Below, one piece after another: positions 34,119 to 43,048 of a stretch of DNA of 64,000 nt (positions are counted from its first letter, which is position 1; the number at the start of each line of letters is the position of its first letter). The notes beneath the pieces are model-generated. The model saw only the letters and a program-made list of their open reading frames with translations. It made no database searches and was not told where the DNA came from. The stretch comes from Prolixibacteraceae bacterium (lineage in GTDB: Bacteria; Bacteroidota; Bacteroidia; Bacteroidales; Prolixibacteraceae), in NCBI GenBank assembly GCA_023229575.1, contig JALNYZ010000006.1, forward strand, positions 62,001 to 126,000, written 5' to 3'. The translations under genes and the position numbers were made by a program.

Positions 34119-34724
34119 TCATCTACTGAACTCAGCCAGTCTGCTAAGGTATTTTCCAATGATGTCAAATTCAAGATTGACCATGCTCCCCCTTTGGATG
34201 CCATGAAAATTGGTGTGTTCAAAGGTATATGGAATGATGGCTACCTGAAATGAGTCTTTTTGCGAATTGACAACAGTTAGACTAACCCCGTTGACTGTAA
34301 TGGATCCTTTTTCAACTGTCATGTAGCCCTTTCTTGCCATTTCGGGATCAAAGTCATAGCAAAAAGTATAATACCAGCTTCCATCTGCTTCGGCTACCTC
34401 TTTACAGATTGCAGTTTGATCGACATGTCCCTGAACGATGTGGCCATCCAGCCGGCCATCAATTTTCATGCTTCTCTCCAGGTTAACCTTGTCGCCAACC
34501 TTCATTACTCCAAGATTTGTTTTAAGCAAGGTCTCTTTGATAGCAGTTACCTTATAGGTATTGCCCTCTTTCTGTACTACGGTCAGGCATACCCCGTTGT
34601 GCGACAGACTTTGGTCTACTTTAAGTTCATCAGTAAAATCACAACTCAGCGTAAAGTGAACATTCTCCTGTTCTTTTACAATGGATACAACCGTACCCAT
34701 TCCCTCAATTATTCCTGAAAACAT
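34119..34724 (-). CDS. ribE: Riboflavin synthase, alpha subunit
   Basis: A 201-residue enzyme that dismutates two 6,7-dimethyl-8-ribityllumazine molecules into riboflavin. The start MFSGIIEGMGTV at 34724 is the family N-terminus; the frame extends 24 unrelated codons upstream. Two tandem lumazine-binding domains are visible, with SHNGVCLTVV in the first and GHIVQGHVDQTA and VNGVSLTVVNSQ in the second. No FMN riboswitch is seen upstream. Confidence 0.95.
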   Translation of the reverse strand: MFSGIIEGMGTVVSIVKEQENVHFTLSCDFTDELKVDQSLSHNGVCLTVVQKEGNTYKVTAIKETLLKTNLGVMKVGDKVNLERSMKIDGRLDGHIVQGHVDQTAICKEVAEADGSWYYTFCYDFDPEMARKGYMTVEKGSITVNGVSLTVVNSQKDSFQVAIIPYTFEHTNFHGIQRGSMVNLEFDIIGKYLSRLAEFSR

Positions 34725-34858
34725 CTTATCCGGTATAAAATTTTTACGAAGATAATAGTAATTCCATGCCGTAAAAGTTTCATGCTTGCTTCTCAAAGGA
34801 AATTACTATATTTATGCTTTCATTTTACTATTAAAAGGATTCCCTTAACCTTTTGAAT

Positions 34859-35806
34859 ATGAAAATAGCTCATTTACCCAGGTCGATAGTACTTGCGGCC
34901 ATGGTTATAGTTTTGTTTTCTGCTTTTCCAAAATCTGTGAAATCACAGCAGGATCCGATTTACACCCAGTACCTCACCAATTTATTATCCATTCAACCAG
35001 CTTATGCCGGAATATCGGGTGTTCTAACCCTCAGTGCCTTGTCGCGGGCCCAATGGGTTGGTTGGGAAGGAGCCCCAAACTCCAACACTTTTACCATGCA
35101 CTTCCCGATGAAATCATTTAATGTCGGGCTTGGATTATCCATTGTGAACGATAAATGGGGACCTATTCTCCAAAATGGCCTCTATGCCGATTATGCGTAT
35201 CGGATAATTTTAAGACCGCGGGAATATCTGGCACTTGGAATTAAGGCCGGTTTCAATACCTACCATGCAAGGTTCACCGATTTGGAATTGAATGACCCAC
35301 TGGACCCCTCTTTTGCCCAAAATGTGGATTTTAAGATGTTGCCCAATGTTGGATTTGGCGTTCTTTGGCACAGTGACATTTTTTTTCTCGGTATGTCCAT
35401 TCCAAAATTTTTTAAAAACAACATTGTGGATGATTCTGACAAAAAGGTATACCGGGAGATCCTGCACGCATATGCCATGGGAGGATATGTATTTAGTGTA
35501 GCCGACAATGTTAAACTAAAGCCTACCTTACTATACAGATGGAGTGAACAAACGCCCTCCTACATAGACCTCGCAGCAAATATTCTGCTCTATGAAAGGG
35601 TCTGGTTCGGTGCCACCTACAGGCTAAAAAACTCCTACGCCCTCTCTTTCCAGTTCAATGTTAATGCCCAGTTGAGATTCGGTTATTCCTTTGACCTGAC
35701 TACCTTCCACGAGAATATGATCAACTCAGGGACCCACGAATTCACGATTAATTACGAGTTCCACAACACCAGACGGGCCAAACGTTACACGGCCAGGTAT
35801 TTTTAG
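34859..35806 (+). CDS. PorP/SprF-family type IX secretion outer-membrane protein
   Basis: A 315-residue protein with a signal peptide (cleavage near VKSQQ) and the family start DPIYTQYLTNLLSIQPAYAG. The rest is a predicted outer-membrane beta-barrel ending ...YTARYF. PorP/SprF proteins anchor T9SS substrates with type B sorting domains or join the core machine. Many paralogues exist per genome, so equivalence to PorP itself is uncertain. I use the ATG at 34859, not the TTG two codons earlier. TATATTTA at 34808-34815 is a one-mismatch promoter. Confidence 0.9.
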   Translation: MKIAHLPRSIVLAAMVIVLFSAFPKSVKSQQDPIYTQYLTNLLSIQPAYAGISGVLTLSALSRAQWVGWEGAPNSNTFTMHFPMKSFNVGLGLSIVNDKWGPILQNGLYADYAYRIILRPREYLALGIKAGFNTYHARFTDLELNDPLDPSFAQNVDFKMLPNVGFGVLWHSDIFFLGMSIPKFFKNNIVDDSDKKVYREILHAYAMGGYVFSVADNVKLKPTLLYRWSEQTPSYIDLAANILLYERVWFGATYRLKNSYALSFQFNVNAQLRFGYSFDLTTFHENMINSGTHEFTINYEFHNTRRAKRYTARYF

Positions 35807-35831
35807 CAGAGGGCATGGATAATTCAAAGTG

Positions 35832-36287
35832 CTACGTTGGCAAGCTTTCTGTGTTTGGCCTGACAATATCAAAACCAAAACGCTCAATGAATTTATTGTA
35901 TTCATCGGCCCACGAAACTTTTTTATGATGTTCGGGCTGTTTCGCAATGTAATTTCGTACGATGTCCAACTTTTCATCGCCAACGCCAATAGCCAGATAT
36001 TCATCCTGCCATTCAAATTTATCGGCAGTCAATTGCAATTGATTGATCCAATGCGATGACTCTCCCTTTATTAGCTGGGCTATTTTGCCAATGCTTAAAT
36101 CATCGTTCAGGGAAACAAGTACATGAACATGATCGGTATAGCCGTTAATGAAATCGATGTAGATATTTTTCTTTTTGGCATTGTCGCGAATATGGGCAAA
36201 CAGCTGATTGCGAATTGAATCATTCAGGAACGGGTATCTCTCTTTTGTTGACCATACGAAATGGACATAAACCTTGATGTAGGACAT
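35832..36287 (-). CDS. tnpA: IS200-like HUH (Y1) transposase
   Basis: A 151-residue single-strand transposase with the HUH motif HVH (53-55, in HVHVLVSL) and catalytic Tyr113 in VRNYIAKQPEHH. There is no tnpB. The 5' side (36300-36850) holds palindromic repeats with conserved GTAG-type starts, so the protein may be a REP-associated (RAYT-like) enzyme and not part of a free IS200. Both catalytic motifs are intact. Confidence 0.92.
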   Translation of the reverse strand: MSYIKVYVHFVWSTKERYPFLNDSIRNQLFAHIRDNAKKKNIYIDFINGYTDHVHVLVSLNDDLSIGKIAQLIKGESSHWINQLQLTADKFEWQDEYLAIGVGDEKLDIVRNYIAKQPEHHKKVSWADEYNKFIERFGFDIVRPNTESLPT

Positions 36288-36407
36288 AAATAGGTGGTTT
36301 TGAATTTGGGATTAATGACAATATCAATTTACGGATTTTCTATGAATTTTAAAAATGTGCGTACCTTTAACCCGGACCCTGTATCCTGCATCCCGTATCC
36401 ATTGTCC

Positions 36408-36520
36408 GTAGCCTGAAGGCTACGGCTAGTCAGGTCGGTACAATAACGAAACCTCCATAATCCAAATGACAGAGATGCCGCAAAATGGGCAATTGACTAG
36501 CAATGCCATTTATGGCGTTG
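36408..36520. repeat. REP-like repeat, copy 1
   Basis: Begins GTAGCCTGAAGGCTAC, a 6-bp hairpin with a TGAA loop, continues CGGCTAGTCAGG and ends GCCATTTATGGCGTTG. About 80% identical (by eye) to 36693-36804 in the same orientation. Lies upstream of the HUH transposase gene. Confidence 0.85.
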
Positions 36521-36532
36521 GACATTTGTGTC

Positions 36533-36588
36533 GTTGTATTTATGGCGTTGTATTTATGGCGCTGTAATTATGGCATTGTATTCATGGC
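36533..36588. repeat. 14-bp tandem repeat array (4 units)
   Basis: Units GTTGTATTTATGGC (twice), GCTGTAATTATGGC and ATTGTATTCATGGC follow head to tail, with a degenerate fifth unit on the left. The unit resembles the end of the REP-like repeats (ATTTATGGCGTTG). Confidence 0.85.
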
Positions 36589-36631
36589 GTTGTTGATTGA
36601 ATGATTATCCCGAACACGGCTTTAGCCGAAA
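36589..36631. repeat. 43-bp exact direct repeat, copy 1
   Basis: Starts GTTGTTGATTGAATGATTAT and ends with CGGCTTTAGCCGAAA, which contains a CGGCT/AGCCG palindrome. It is identical over 43 bases to 36801-36843. Confidence 0.9.
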
Positions 36632-36692
36632 CGTCTGCAACCAATTTGGACTGAAGCCCGTGCGTCGATGATGGATCTCCTGTCCATAAACC

Positions 36693-36804
36693 ATAGCCTG
36701 AAGGCTACGGCTAGTCAGGCCGGGAGAATTGCGAAAACGCCTTAATCCAAACGACGGGAATGCCGCAAAATGGCATTTGACTAGCAACGCCATTTATGGC
36801 GTTG
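36693..36804. repeat. REP-like repeat, copy 2
   Basis: Second copy of the 36408-36520 unit, starting ATAGCCTGAAGGCTACGGCT, directly followed by the second 43-bp repeat (36801-36843). Confidence 0.85.
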
Positions 36805-36843
36805 TTGATTGAATGATTATCCCGAACACGGCTTTAGCCGAAA
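36801..36843. repeat. 43-bp exact direct repeat, copy 2
   Basis: Identical to 36589-36631; 212 bases apart, start to start. Confidence 0.9.
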
Positions 36844-37073
36844 TATTGGTAGCCAGCGATCACTGATGTGTGAAAAACGCAGATACCAACCGCACCACCC
36901 GGATGTCCCCACACATTTTTCCTGCCTAAAGCTTTGGAAGTTAAATAATATTATGTATGTTTAGATGCCTGTAACACTCAACAAACCTGCCTGTTTTCTT
37001 CAAAACTTAATGTATAGACGCAAGTTTGTAGCGTATATAAATGTTAGCGGTCATTATAAAAGCGACAGACAAC

Positions 37074-37361
37074 ATGAAAATTGAAGTGCCATCTTGGATA
37101 AAAGTATTTTGGATAATTGTATTATCCGGATTGTTAATCTTTATGAATCAGATGTCTTACGAAATTTTATACTTGACCTATAAAATTGTACCTTATATGA
37201 TTGGTATTCCAATGATAGATGCGAATCCAACTCTATGGATTTTTATGGTTTTTTCCTATTTAGCCTCAATAATTTGGATTGGAATGTATACAATATGGAT
37301 TGTTATGATTTTAAAAGAAAGAAACTCCAAATTTCATGGATTTATATTTCAACAGTTTTAA
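37074..37361 (+). CDS. Small orphan membrane protein (95 aa)
   Basis: A 95-residue, AT-rich gene encoding a basic protein with two hydrophobic helices (about 8-26 and 50-80) and a short cytoplasmic-looking tail. The start MKIEVPSWIKVFW at 37074 is preferred over an ATG 33 bases upstream, which adds a non-hydrophobic stretch. No known family. It sits alone between the repeat locus and a pyrimidine-rich spacer. Confidence 0.5.
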   Translation: MKIEVPSWIKVFWIIVLSGLLIFMNQMSYEILYLTYKIVPYMIGIPMIDANPTLWIFMVFSYLASIIWIGMYTIWIVMILKERNSKFHGFIFQQF

Positions 37362-37590
37362 TTGTATTGTATATTAATTTGCTAGATCCCTTATTACGTC
37401 TAATATTGTGACAGTTCTGAATAATAATTTGTTCCCTTTCTTCGTCCGGTCTATCAGTCATTCCGTCTCTCCCTCTCGCCTCACGTTTCTCCCTGTCAGG
37501 TCTGCCATTTACGGTCTTCCGAACTTCTGGTCATACTTCGTCCTGTCTCCAGTTTTCCGCTCCCTATTTTGAAAAAGAACTTTTTATAGG
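37362..37590. other. Non-coding spacer with a pyrimidine-rich tract
   Basis: No gene is visible. From about 37431 to 37565 the plus strand is strongly C/T-biased, with short words such as CGTCTCTCCCTC and CGTCCTGTCTCC. It may be transcribed from neither side; its role is unknown. Confidence 0.5.
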
Positions 37591-37598
37591 TAGTTTTG
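37591..37598 (+). promoter_or_regulatory. Promoter of the TPR gene (TAGTTTTG)
   Basis: An exact TAnnTTTG match. It overlaps the first possible start codon of the TPR frame (37596), so the real start must be downstream, at 37629. Confidence 0.65.
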
Positions 37599-37628
37599 AT
37601 TAACATTGCGGTTGAAGCAGTGTATCAT

Positions 37629-39881
37629 ATGAAAGAGACAGAAATTAAAAATAATCATGATTCGATTTGTCAGCTTCTTTCGGACAGGAAACTGAAACCG
37701 GCATTCGATCAGCTTGAGCGTATTATTACGGCCAACGGCCTGGGTGAATTTGGGGATCAGCAACTTGAGCTGGAACAGAACTACCGCTTCATGCTAAAAT
37801 ATACCGTCGAAGGAATCAAAGATCCCGAAAGACAGAAAATATACCAGCATATATTGCTCTCCGCATTCGAACTGGCCGATAGTTGTGCAGATACTTTGAG
37901 AATGAAATTTTCTAACGCTCTGGAGTATCAGAAAAAAAGGGGATTTGTCCGTATTGCCCTTGACAATGTTGCCGACCACTTTTCTCAGCTGGAATCTTTC
38001 CACCTTGGGAAAGAGCTTAGATCGCTGATCGAAGTACCCCCCCTTGACAAAAAATACGAACCCGAAGAGGAAAGACATCACCAAAAGCTGATCAATCTTT
38101 TTTACCACTATTGGTTTAAAAACAAACTTTCACACGAGGAGGTTTTATCCTTTAATGATTTTCTTCAAAATCAGCATATTCCTGGATATGAAAAGGCCTT
38201 CTTGATCTCATCTGTCACCCTCGGTCAACTGCATTTATTTGATGAACAGAAGATCATGCTTCTCTTCGATGGATACGAGTCAGATCAGGAAGAGGTGAAT
38301 CAACGGTCATTAATCGGATTGCTTCTTACACTCTATTATTTCGATAAAAGGATTTTCCTGTTCCCTGCCATTTCAGCCCGTCTTGCTTTGCTGAGCGAAA
38401 AAAAATCGTTCAGGCAACATCTTGAAAAAATTATTTTGCAGTTAATCGGATCAAAGGAGACTGAAAAGATCCAGCGAAAACTCCAGGACGAAATCCTTCC
38501 GGAGATGATGAAGTTAAGTCCGAACCTGCGCAATAAATTGAGCCTTGAGGCTATACTGGGTGAAGGGTTGAATGAGGACAAAAATCCGGAGTGGCGGGAT
38601 ATACTGAAAGATTCTCCCGGATTTATGGACAAGATGGAAGAGTTAAGCGAGATGCAGATGAAGGGGGCGGATATTTTCATGACCTCTTTCGCAAATCTGA
38701 AAAATTTCCCTTTTTTTAGTGAACTGACCAACTGGTTTGTTCCTTTTTATTCACATCATCCCGATTTGATCAGAAGTTCGGCCAATGAAGATTTGCAAGT
38801 CAACCAAAAATTGTTCGACCTCTTACTCAAAACTCCGGTATTGTGCAATTCAGACAAATACTCGTTCTGCTTCAGCATGCAATCCATTCCGGCAGAATAC
38901 AAAAAAATGATGTTCGACAACATGTCAGCTGAGTTTGATCAGTTACTCGAGGCAGAAAGTGAAGATGAAATCATTGCCCACGATAAAAAAGCTGAAGCAA
39001 TTTCAGGGCAATACATCAGGGATTTGTACCGTTTCTGCAAACTTCATCCACAGCGCGAAGGATTTGTGGATATCTTCTCCTGGCCGTTCGATTTCCACAA
39101 CAAATCTGTTTTTCGCGACCTTTTGCTTGAGGAGACGCAACTGATGAGAAATATTGCCGAATTTTACTTTGCCAAAGAATATTATCTGGAAGCTGCTGAG
39201 GTATATATTATGTTATTGCAAGATACCGACGAGGCCGAATTAATCCAGAAGCTCGCCTACTGTTATCAGAAGATGGAGAATTACGAACTTGCGCTCTCCT
39301 ATTACCTGAAAGCAGATCTCTTTAATCAAAACCGCACCTGGAACCACAAAAAAATAGCCCTCTGCTACAGACATCTGAAAAAACCTGATCTCGCACTGCC
39401 ATATTACCAGCAGGCAGTTGCGCTTGAACCGGATAATCTGGCCATCCACATATCAATCGGTCATTGCCGGATGGAACTTAAACAATATGATGAAGCGCTA
39501 AAATCCTATTTCAAAGTTGAATATCTCTCTCCGGGAAACAAAAAAATATGGAGACCAATCGGTTGGTGTTCTCTCCTGGTTGGGAAAAAACAACAATCAG
39601 AAAATTATTTCAGTAAACTGATAGAAGAGTCTCCCAATAAGTTTGATTTAATGAACATGGGGCATGTCCAATGGTGTTTGGGGAAGAGAAAAATTGCACT
39701 GGATTATTACATGCAAAGCATCAATGACGCTGAAATGTCTGAAAAGGAATTCATGGATGCCTTCGATGAGGATTTGGAACACTTATTAAATCAAGGCGTT
39801 GATCCTGAAGATGTTCCAATCATGCTCGATCAGCTAAGATATTCCCTGGAAAAGGACCAAACCACTTTTAAAAAGCAATGA
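37629..39881 (+). CDS. Tetratricopeptide repeat protein upstream of ppk1
   Basis: A 750-residue soluble protein starting MKETEIKNNHDSICQLLSDR. The first 500 residues are helical without recognisable repeats. From about residue 520 to 710 there are five or six TPR units, e.g. LAYCYQKMENYELALSYYLKA and LALPYYQQAVALEPDN. TPRs mediate protein-protein contacts. The end overlaps the ppk1 start by 4 bp (ATGA at 39878), so the two are co-translated and could be functionally linked. No enzymatic domain is seen. Confidence 0.88.
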   Translation: MKETEIKNNHDSICQLLSDRKLKPAFDQLERIITANGLGEFGDQQLELEQNYRFMLKYTVEGIKDPERQKIYQHILLSAFELADSCADTLRMKFSNALEYQKKRGFVRIALDNVADHFSQLESFHLGKELRSLIEVPPLDKKYEPEEERHHQKLINLFYHYWFKNKLSHEEVLSFNDFLQNQHIPGYEKAFLISSVTLGQLHLFDEQKIMLLFDGYESDQEEVNQRSLIGLLLTLYYFDKRIFLFPAISARLALLSEKKSFRQHLEKIILQLIGSKETEKIQRKLQDEILPEMMKLSPNLRNKLSLEAILGEGLNEDKNPEWRDILKDSPGFMDKMEELSEMQMKGADIFMTSFANLKNFPFFSELTNWFVPFYSHHPDLIRSSANEDLQVNQKLFDLLLKTPVLCNSDKYSFCFSMQSIPAEYKKMMFDNMSAEFDQLLEAESEDEIIAHDKKAEAISGQYIRDLYRFCKLHPQREGFVDIFSWPFDFHNKSVFRDLLLEETQLMRNIAEFYFAKEYYLEAAEVYIMLLQDTDEAELIQKLAYCYQKMENYELALSYYLKADLFNQNRTWNHKKIALCYRHLKKPDLALPYYQQAVALEPDNLAIHISIGHCRMELKQYDEALKSYFKVEYLSPGNKKIWRPIGWCSLLVGKKQQSENYFSKLIEESPNKFDLMNMGHVQWCLGKRKIALDYYMQSINDAEMSEKEFMDAFDEDLEHLLNQGVDPEDVPIMLDQLRYSLEKDQTTFKKQ

Positions 39882-41923
39882 ACAACATAACCCGCAACAA
39901 GGAACTCAGTTGGCTCTCCTTCAACGAGCGTCTCCTTCAGGAAGCCTCCAAAAAAGAGGTGCCATTGATTGAGCGTCTCAAATTCCTTGGAATTTACTCG
40001 AACAATCTCGATGAATTTTTCCGCATTAAGGTAGCCATTTTACGCAGACTGGCCACCATTGACAATCTGGTACTTGCGGATGGCGAACTGCCTGCCGCGA
40101 TCCTTGACCGGATAGAACAAACAGTCGTAGCACAAAGCCAGTGGTTTGAAAGAATTTACGGTCAATTACTGAAAGATCTCGCTGAAGAGGACATTTTCAT
40201 CATCAATGAAAACCAATTGACACCCGAACAGGGCTCATATGTTACCGCGTTCTTTAAGGAGGAAGTTCGTCCGCGCATCATGCCAGTCATTATAAAGAAG
40301 AACCAACCGCTCCCCTCCCTGAACGACGATGCAATCTACCTGGCGGTCGTCATGACTAAATCTAAAAAAGAGGAGTATGCCCTGATTGAAGTACCAACTG
40401 ACCTGCTCCCAAGGTTTGTTATTTTGCCCTCAGACGATGATAAAAGGCACATTATCTTGCTGGAAGATGTCATCAGGTATGAATTGAAGGACATTTTTTA
40501 CATGTTTAGTTTTAAAACGATCAATTCTTACATTGTCAAACTTACCCGTGATGCGGAACTTGATCTGGATGATGACGTTGCAGAAGGCTACGTTAAAATT
40601 TTATCGAAGAGTCTCGAAAAAAGAGGCAACAGCGAATTGGTCAGGTTTGTGCATGACAAAGAAATTCCGGAGAATTTCCTGGCGCTCCTGCTCAAAAAAC
40701 TCAACTTTGACCGCGATGATGTGATCATTGGCGGTTCCCGGATACACAATTTTAAAGACTTTATGGGATTCCCATCCATTGGGAAAAAACACCTCTATTA
40801 CAAAACTTATAGCCCGCTTCCACATCCCAATATCCATCAGGGAGAACCATTTCTATCGGCCATCGCAAAAAAGGACATATTGCTTCATTTCCCTTATCAA
40901 TCGTTTTATCACTTTATTGATCTTTTGAGGGAGGCTTCCATCGATCCAAAGGTGACGGAAATAAAAATGACTGCCTACCGAATGGCCAAAAATTCAAACG
41001 TAATCCATGCCCTGATCAATGCTGCCCGAAACGGTAAGAAGGTGACAGTTGTACTGGAATTAAGGGCCAGGTTTAATGAACAAGATAATATTCAATGGGG
41101 CAATCTTTTAACCCGCGAAGGTGTTAAGGTTATTTTGGGGGTTCCCGGATTAAAGGTACACTCAAAACTTTGCCTGATTTCGCGTAAGGAGGAGAAGGAA
41201 GTAATCAATTATGCCTGTATTGGTACAGGAAACTTCAATGAAATAACCTCTAAAGTCTTTTCAGACCAGATGCTCTGGACTGCTAATCCGGCCATCACCA
41301 AAGAAGTGTCTAAAGTTTTTGAGTTTTTCTCCAAAAACTACAAAATTGGCAGATATCATCATTTACTTGTATCACCATTTACCATGAGGTACAAGATGAT
41401 ACAGATGATCAGGCAAGAGATACAGGCAGCTAAAAATGGGAAGAAAGCAGCCATTTCCATTAAATGCAATAACCTGGTTGATCTTGAAATCATCGCTAAA
41501 TTATGCGATGCAGCCAAAGCCGGTGTTGATGTTCGTATCAATGTCCGGGGTATGCTTGCCATAATCCCCATTTCAGTTGAAGAAAATTACTCAATTCCAT
41601 CCATCGGGATTATTGACCGGTACCTTGAACATTCTAGAATCTATTACTTCTATGCCGGTGGAAAAGAAAATATGTTCATCTCATCAGCCGACCTCATGAC
41701 CAGAAACCTCGACAGACGCGTAGAAGTATCGGTTCCCATTTATGATCCTGAGATGAAAAAAGAGCTTTTAGGTTTCCTTGATTTGCAATGGAAGGACAAT
41801 ACATCCGCCCGAATATTGGACAATGGGTTGTCGAACCAAATCAACAATCAGGGTACATTACCACTTTTAACCTCTCAACTGGCATTCTATGACTTTCTCC
41901 AGTCATACCGGGAAGAAAAGTAA
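39878..41923 (+). CDS. ppk1: Polyphosphate kinase 1
   Basis: A 681-residue enzyme making polyphosphate from ATP. The N-terminal domain starts with the family signature RNKELSWLSFNERLLQEA. The two histidines of PPK1 are retained: His428 in GLKVHSKLCL (phosphorylated in E. coli PPK, His435) and His585 in DRYLEHSRIYYF (His592). GTGNFNE follows the first. Co-transcribed with the TPR gene upstream and overlapping the next frame. Confidence 0.95.
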   Translation: MNNITRNKELSWLSFNERLLQEASKKEVPLIERLKFLGIYSNNLDEFFRIKVAILRRLATIDNLVLADGELPAAILDRIEQTVVAQSQWFERIYGQLLKDLAEEDIFIINENQLTPEQGSYVTAFFKEEVRPRIMPVIIKKNQPLPSLNDDAIYLAVVMTKSKKEEYALIEVPTDLLPRFVILPSDDDKRHIILLEDVIRYELKDIFYMFSFKTINSYIVKLTRDAELDLDDDVAEGYVKILSKSLEKRGNSELVRFVHDKEIPENFLALLLKKLNFDRDDVIIGGSRIHNFKDFMGFPSIGKKHLYYKTYSPLPHPNIHQGEPFLSAIAKKDILLHFPYQSFYHFIDLLREASIDPKVTEIKMTAYRMAKNSNVIHALINAARNGKKVTVVLELRARFNEQDNIQWGNLLTREGVKVILGVPGLKVHSKLCLISRKEEKEVINYACIGTGNFNEITSKVFSDQMLWTANPAITKEVSKVFEFFSKNYKIGRYHHLLVSPFTMRYKMIQMIRQEIQAAKNGKKAAISIKCNNLVDLEIIAKLCDAAKAGVDVRINVRGMLAIIPISVEENYSIPSIGIIDRYLEHSRIYYFYAGGKENMFISSADLMTRNLDRRVEVSVPIYDPEMKKELLGFLDLQWKDNTSARILDNGLSNQINNQGTLPLLTSQLAFYDFLQSYREEK

Positions 41924-42443
41924 TGCCAATGCTCTTTTAATCAAGAGATTGGAAAATATAGGGGTTCAGGAGATTTCCCTCTGGAAGGAGATGGTCCTGA
42001 AAGATGAGCCGCTTTTTCGTGAAATTTATCACTTGATTTACTGCGACAATCCAAGAATTGCTTGGCATGCTGCCTGGGTAATAGACCATGTCTCTGAAGC
42101 AGATCCCTCGAAACTTAAAATGTTTGTCCCACAGATAATTGATCATTTAACGCATTTGAAAAGCAGCTCTTTAAAAAGACATTTCACGCGGATGCTCCTG
42201 AGTCAAAAAATCCCCGAAGACAGATTAGGAAAACTGGTGGACGTCCTGTATAAACTGCTATTACCATCTGAGGCCATTGCTGTAAGGGCAAATTCGTTAC
42301 AGCTTCTTTTCAATATTTCACTCATTGTACCCGAACTCCAACCTGAGTTGATCTCCACTACAGAATCCATCATGGAAGAAGAACTTACTCCCGGAATAAT
42401 TTCAAAGGCTAAAAATATTTTGAAGCTCTTGAAGGGTCAATGA
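41889..42443 (+). CDS. HEAT-like helical protein downstream of ppk1
   Basis: A 184-residue soluble protein rich in helices of HEAT/ARM type (DNPRIAWHAAWVIDHVSEAD, RANSLQLLFNISLIVPELQP). The best start, ATG 41889, lies 35 bases inside ppk1; no later in-frame ATG preserves the N-terminal helices. Likely translationally coupled to ppk1. It overlaps the end of the convergent gene by 7 bp. Function unknown. Confidence 0.75.
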   Translation: MTFSSHTGKKSNANALLIKRLENIGVQEISLWKEMVLKDEPLFREIYHLIYCDNPRIAWHAAWVIDHVSEADPSKLKMFVPQIIDHLTHLKSSSLKRHFTRMLLSQKIPEDRLGKLVDVLYKLLLPSEAIAVRANSLQLLFNISLIVPELQPELISTTESIMEEELTPGIISKAKNILKLLKGQ

Positions 42444-42943
42444 GGAATAAAAATTCCGAAAAAGAGTACTGAGACAATTCCCCAAACAAATATGGAGAGC
42501 AACATCCAAGGAACAAAACTCCTCCTGTGATGGAAATATTTGGTGCCCAGCAAAGCTCCGATTGGGATTGAAAGCAATATTGGGGTCAATAATAAGATCC
42601 CTGGCATTCCAAATTTTCGACGGATGCCGGCAATCATTTTGTTCCTGTGGGTAAACTTGTTGGCCGTTAATTTACGGTACCTTCGGGTATCACGCCATTG
42701 TTCAAATCTTACCTTAAAAATTGGGGGTGTGATAAAATAAATGAAGGGCCAAAGCAATTTGAGTTCCTTCAGTAGAAATGAGAAAAATGCATAGAAAAAC
42801 AGAAATCCCAACAACCCTCCCAGTTGAATCATCACAAAAGTCTCTATCTGGTTGAGCCGAAACATATAAGCATATGGGGTCGCCCAAAAAAATTTGACAC
42901 TTGCGATGGCTATTACATTCAGGTATTTTAAAATTAACTCCAT
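42437..42943 (-). CDS. Membrane protein of unknown function (168 aa)
   Basis: A 168-residue protein with four probable membrane helices (about 3-20, 38-62, 108-130, 145-165) and a basic cytoplasmic loop (FEQWRDTRRYRKLTANKFTHRNK). FGMPGILLLTPILLSIPIGALLG is the most conserved-looking part and resembles small membrane proteins of the SNARE-associated or COG2426 type, but I would not assign it. Divergent from the large secreted-protein gene at 43049. Confidence 0.75.
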   Translation of the reverse strand: MELILKYLNVIAIASVKFFWATPYAYMFRLNQIETFVMIQLGGLLGFLFFYAFFSFLLKELKLLWPFIYFITPPIFKVRFEQWRDTRRYRKLTANKFTHRNKMIAGIRRKFGMPGILLLTPILLSIPIGALLGTKYFHHRRSFVPWMLLSIFVWGIVSVLFFGIFIPH

Positions 42944-43016
42944 TTTCTCACTTTACACCACTCTCAAAATTAGCTATAAAACGAACAGTTTATATTAAAA
43001 AATGCTATTTAAACTT

Positions 43017-43024
43017 TATCTTTG
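43017..43024 (+). promoter_or_regulatory. Promoter of the large secreted protein upstream of porV (TATCTTTG)
   Basis: An exact TAnnTTTG match 24 bases upstream of the proposed TTG start at 43049. Confidence 0.6.
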
Positions 43025-43048
43025 TAAAAACCTTAATAATCTAAAAAA

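Noticed and set aside
33950..34852. FMN riboswitch upstream of ribE
   Set aside because: The leader is too short and shows none of the conserved RFN helices.
36605..36793. Minus-strand open frame of 62 codons in the repeat locus
   Set aside because: Made of REP-like repeat sequence, not protein-coding.
36408..36843. Possible CRISPR array
   Set aside because: Repeats are few, of unequal spacing and partly tandem; no spacers of constant length and no cas genes nearby.
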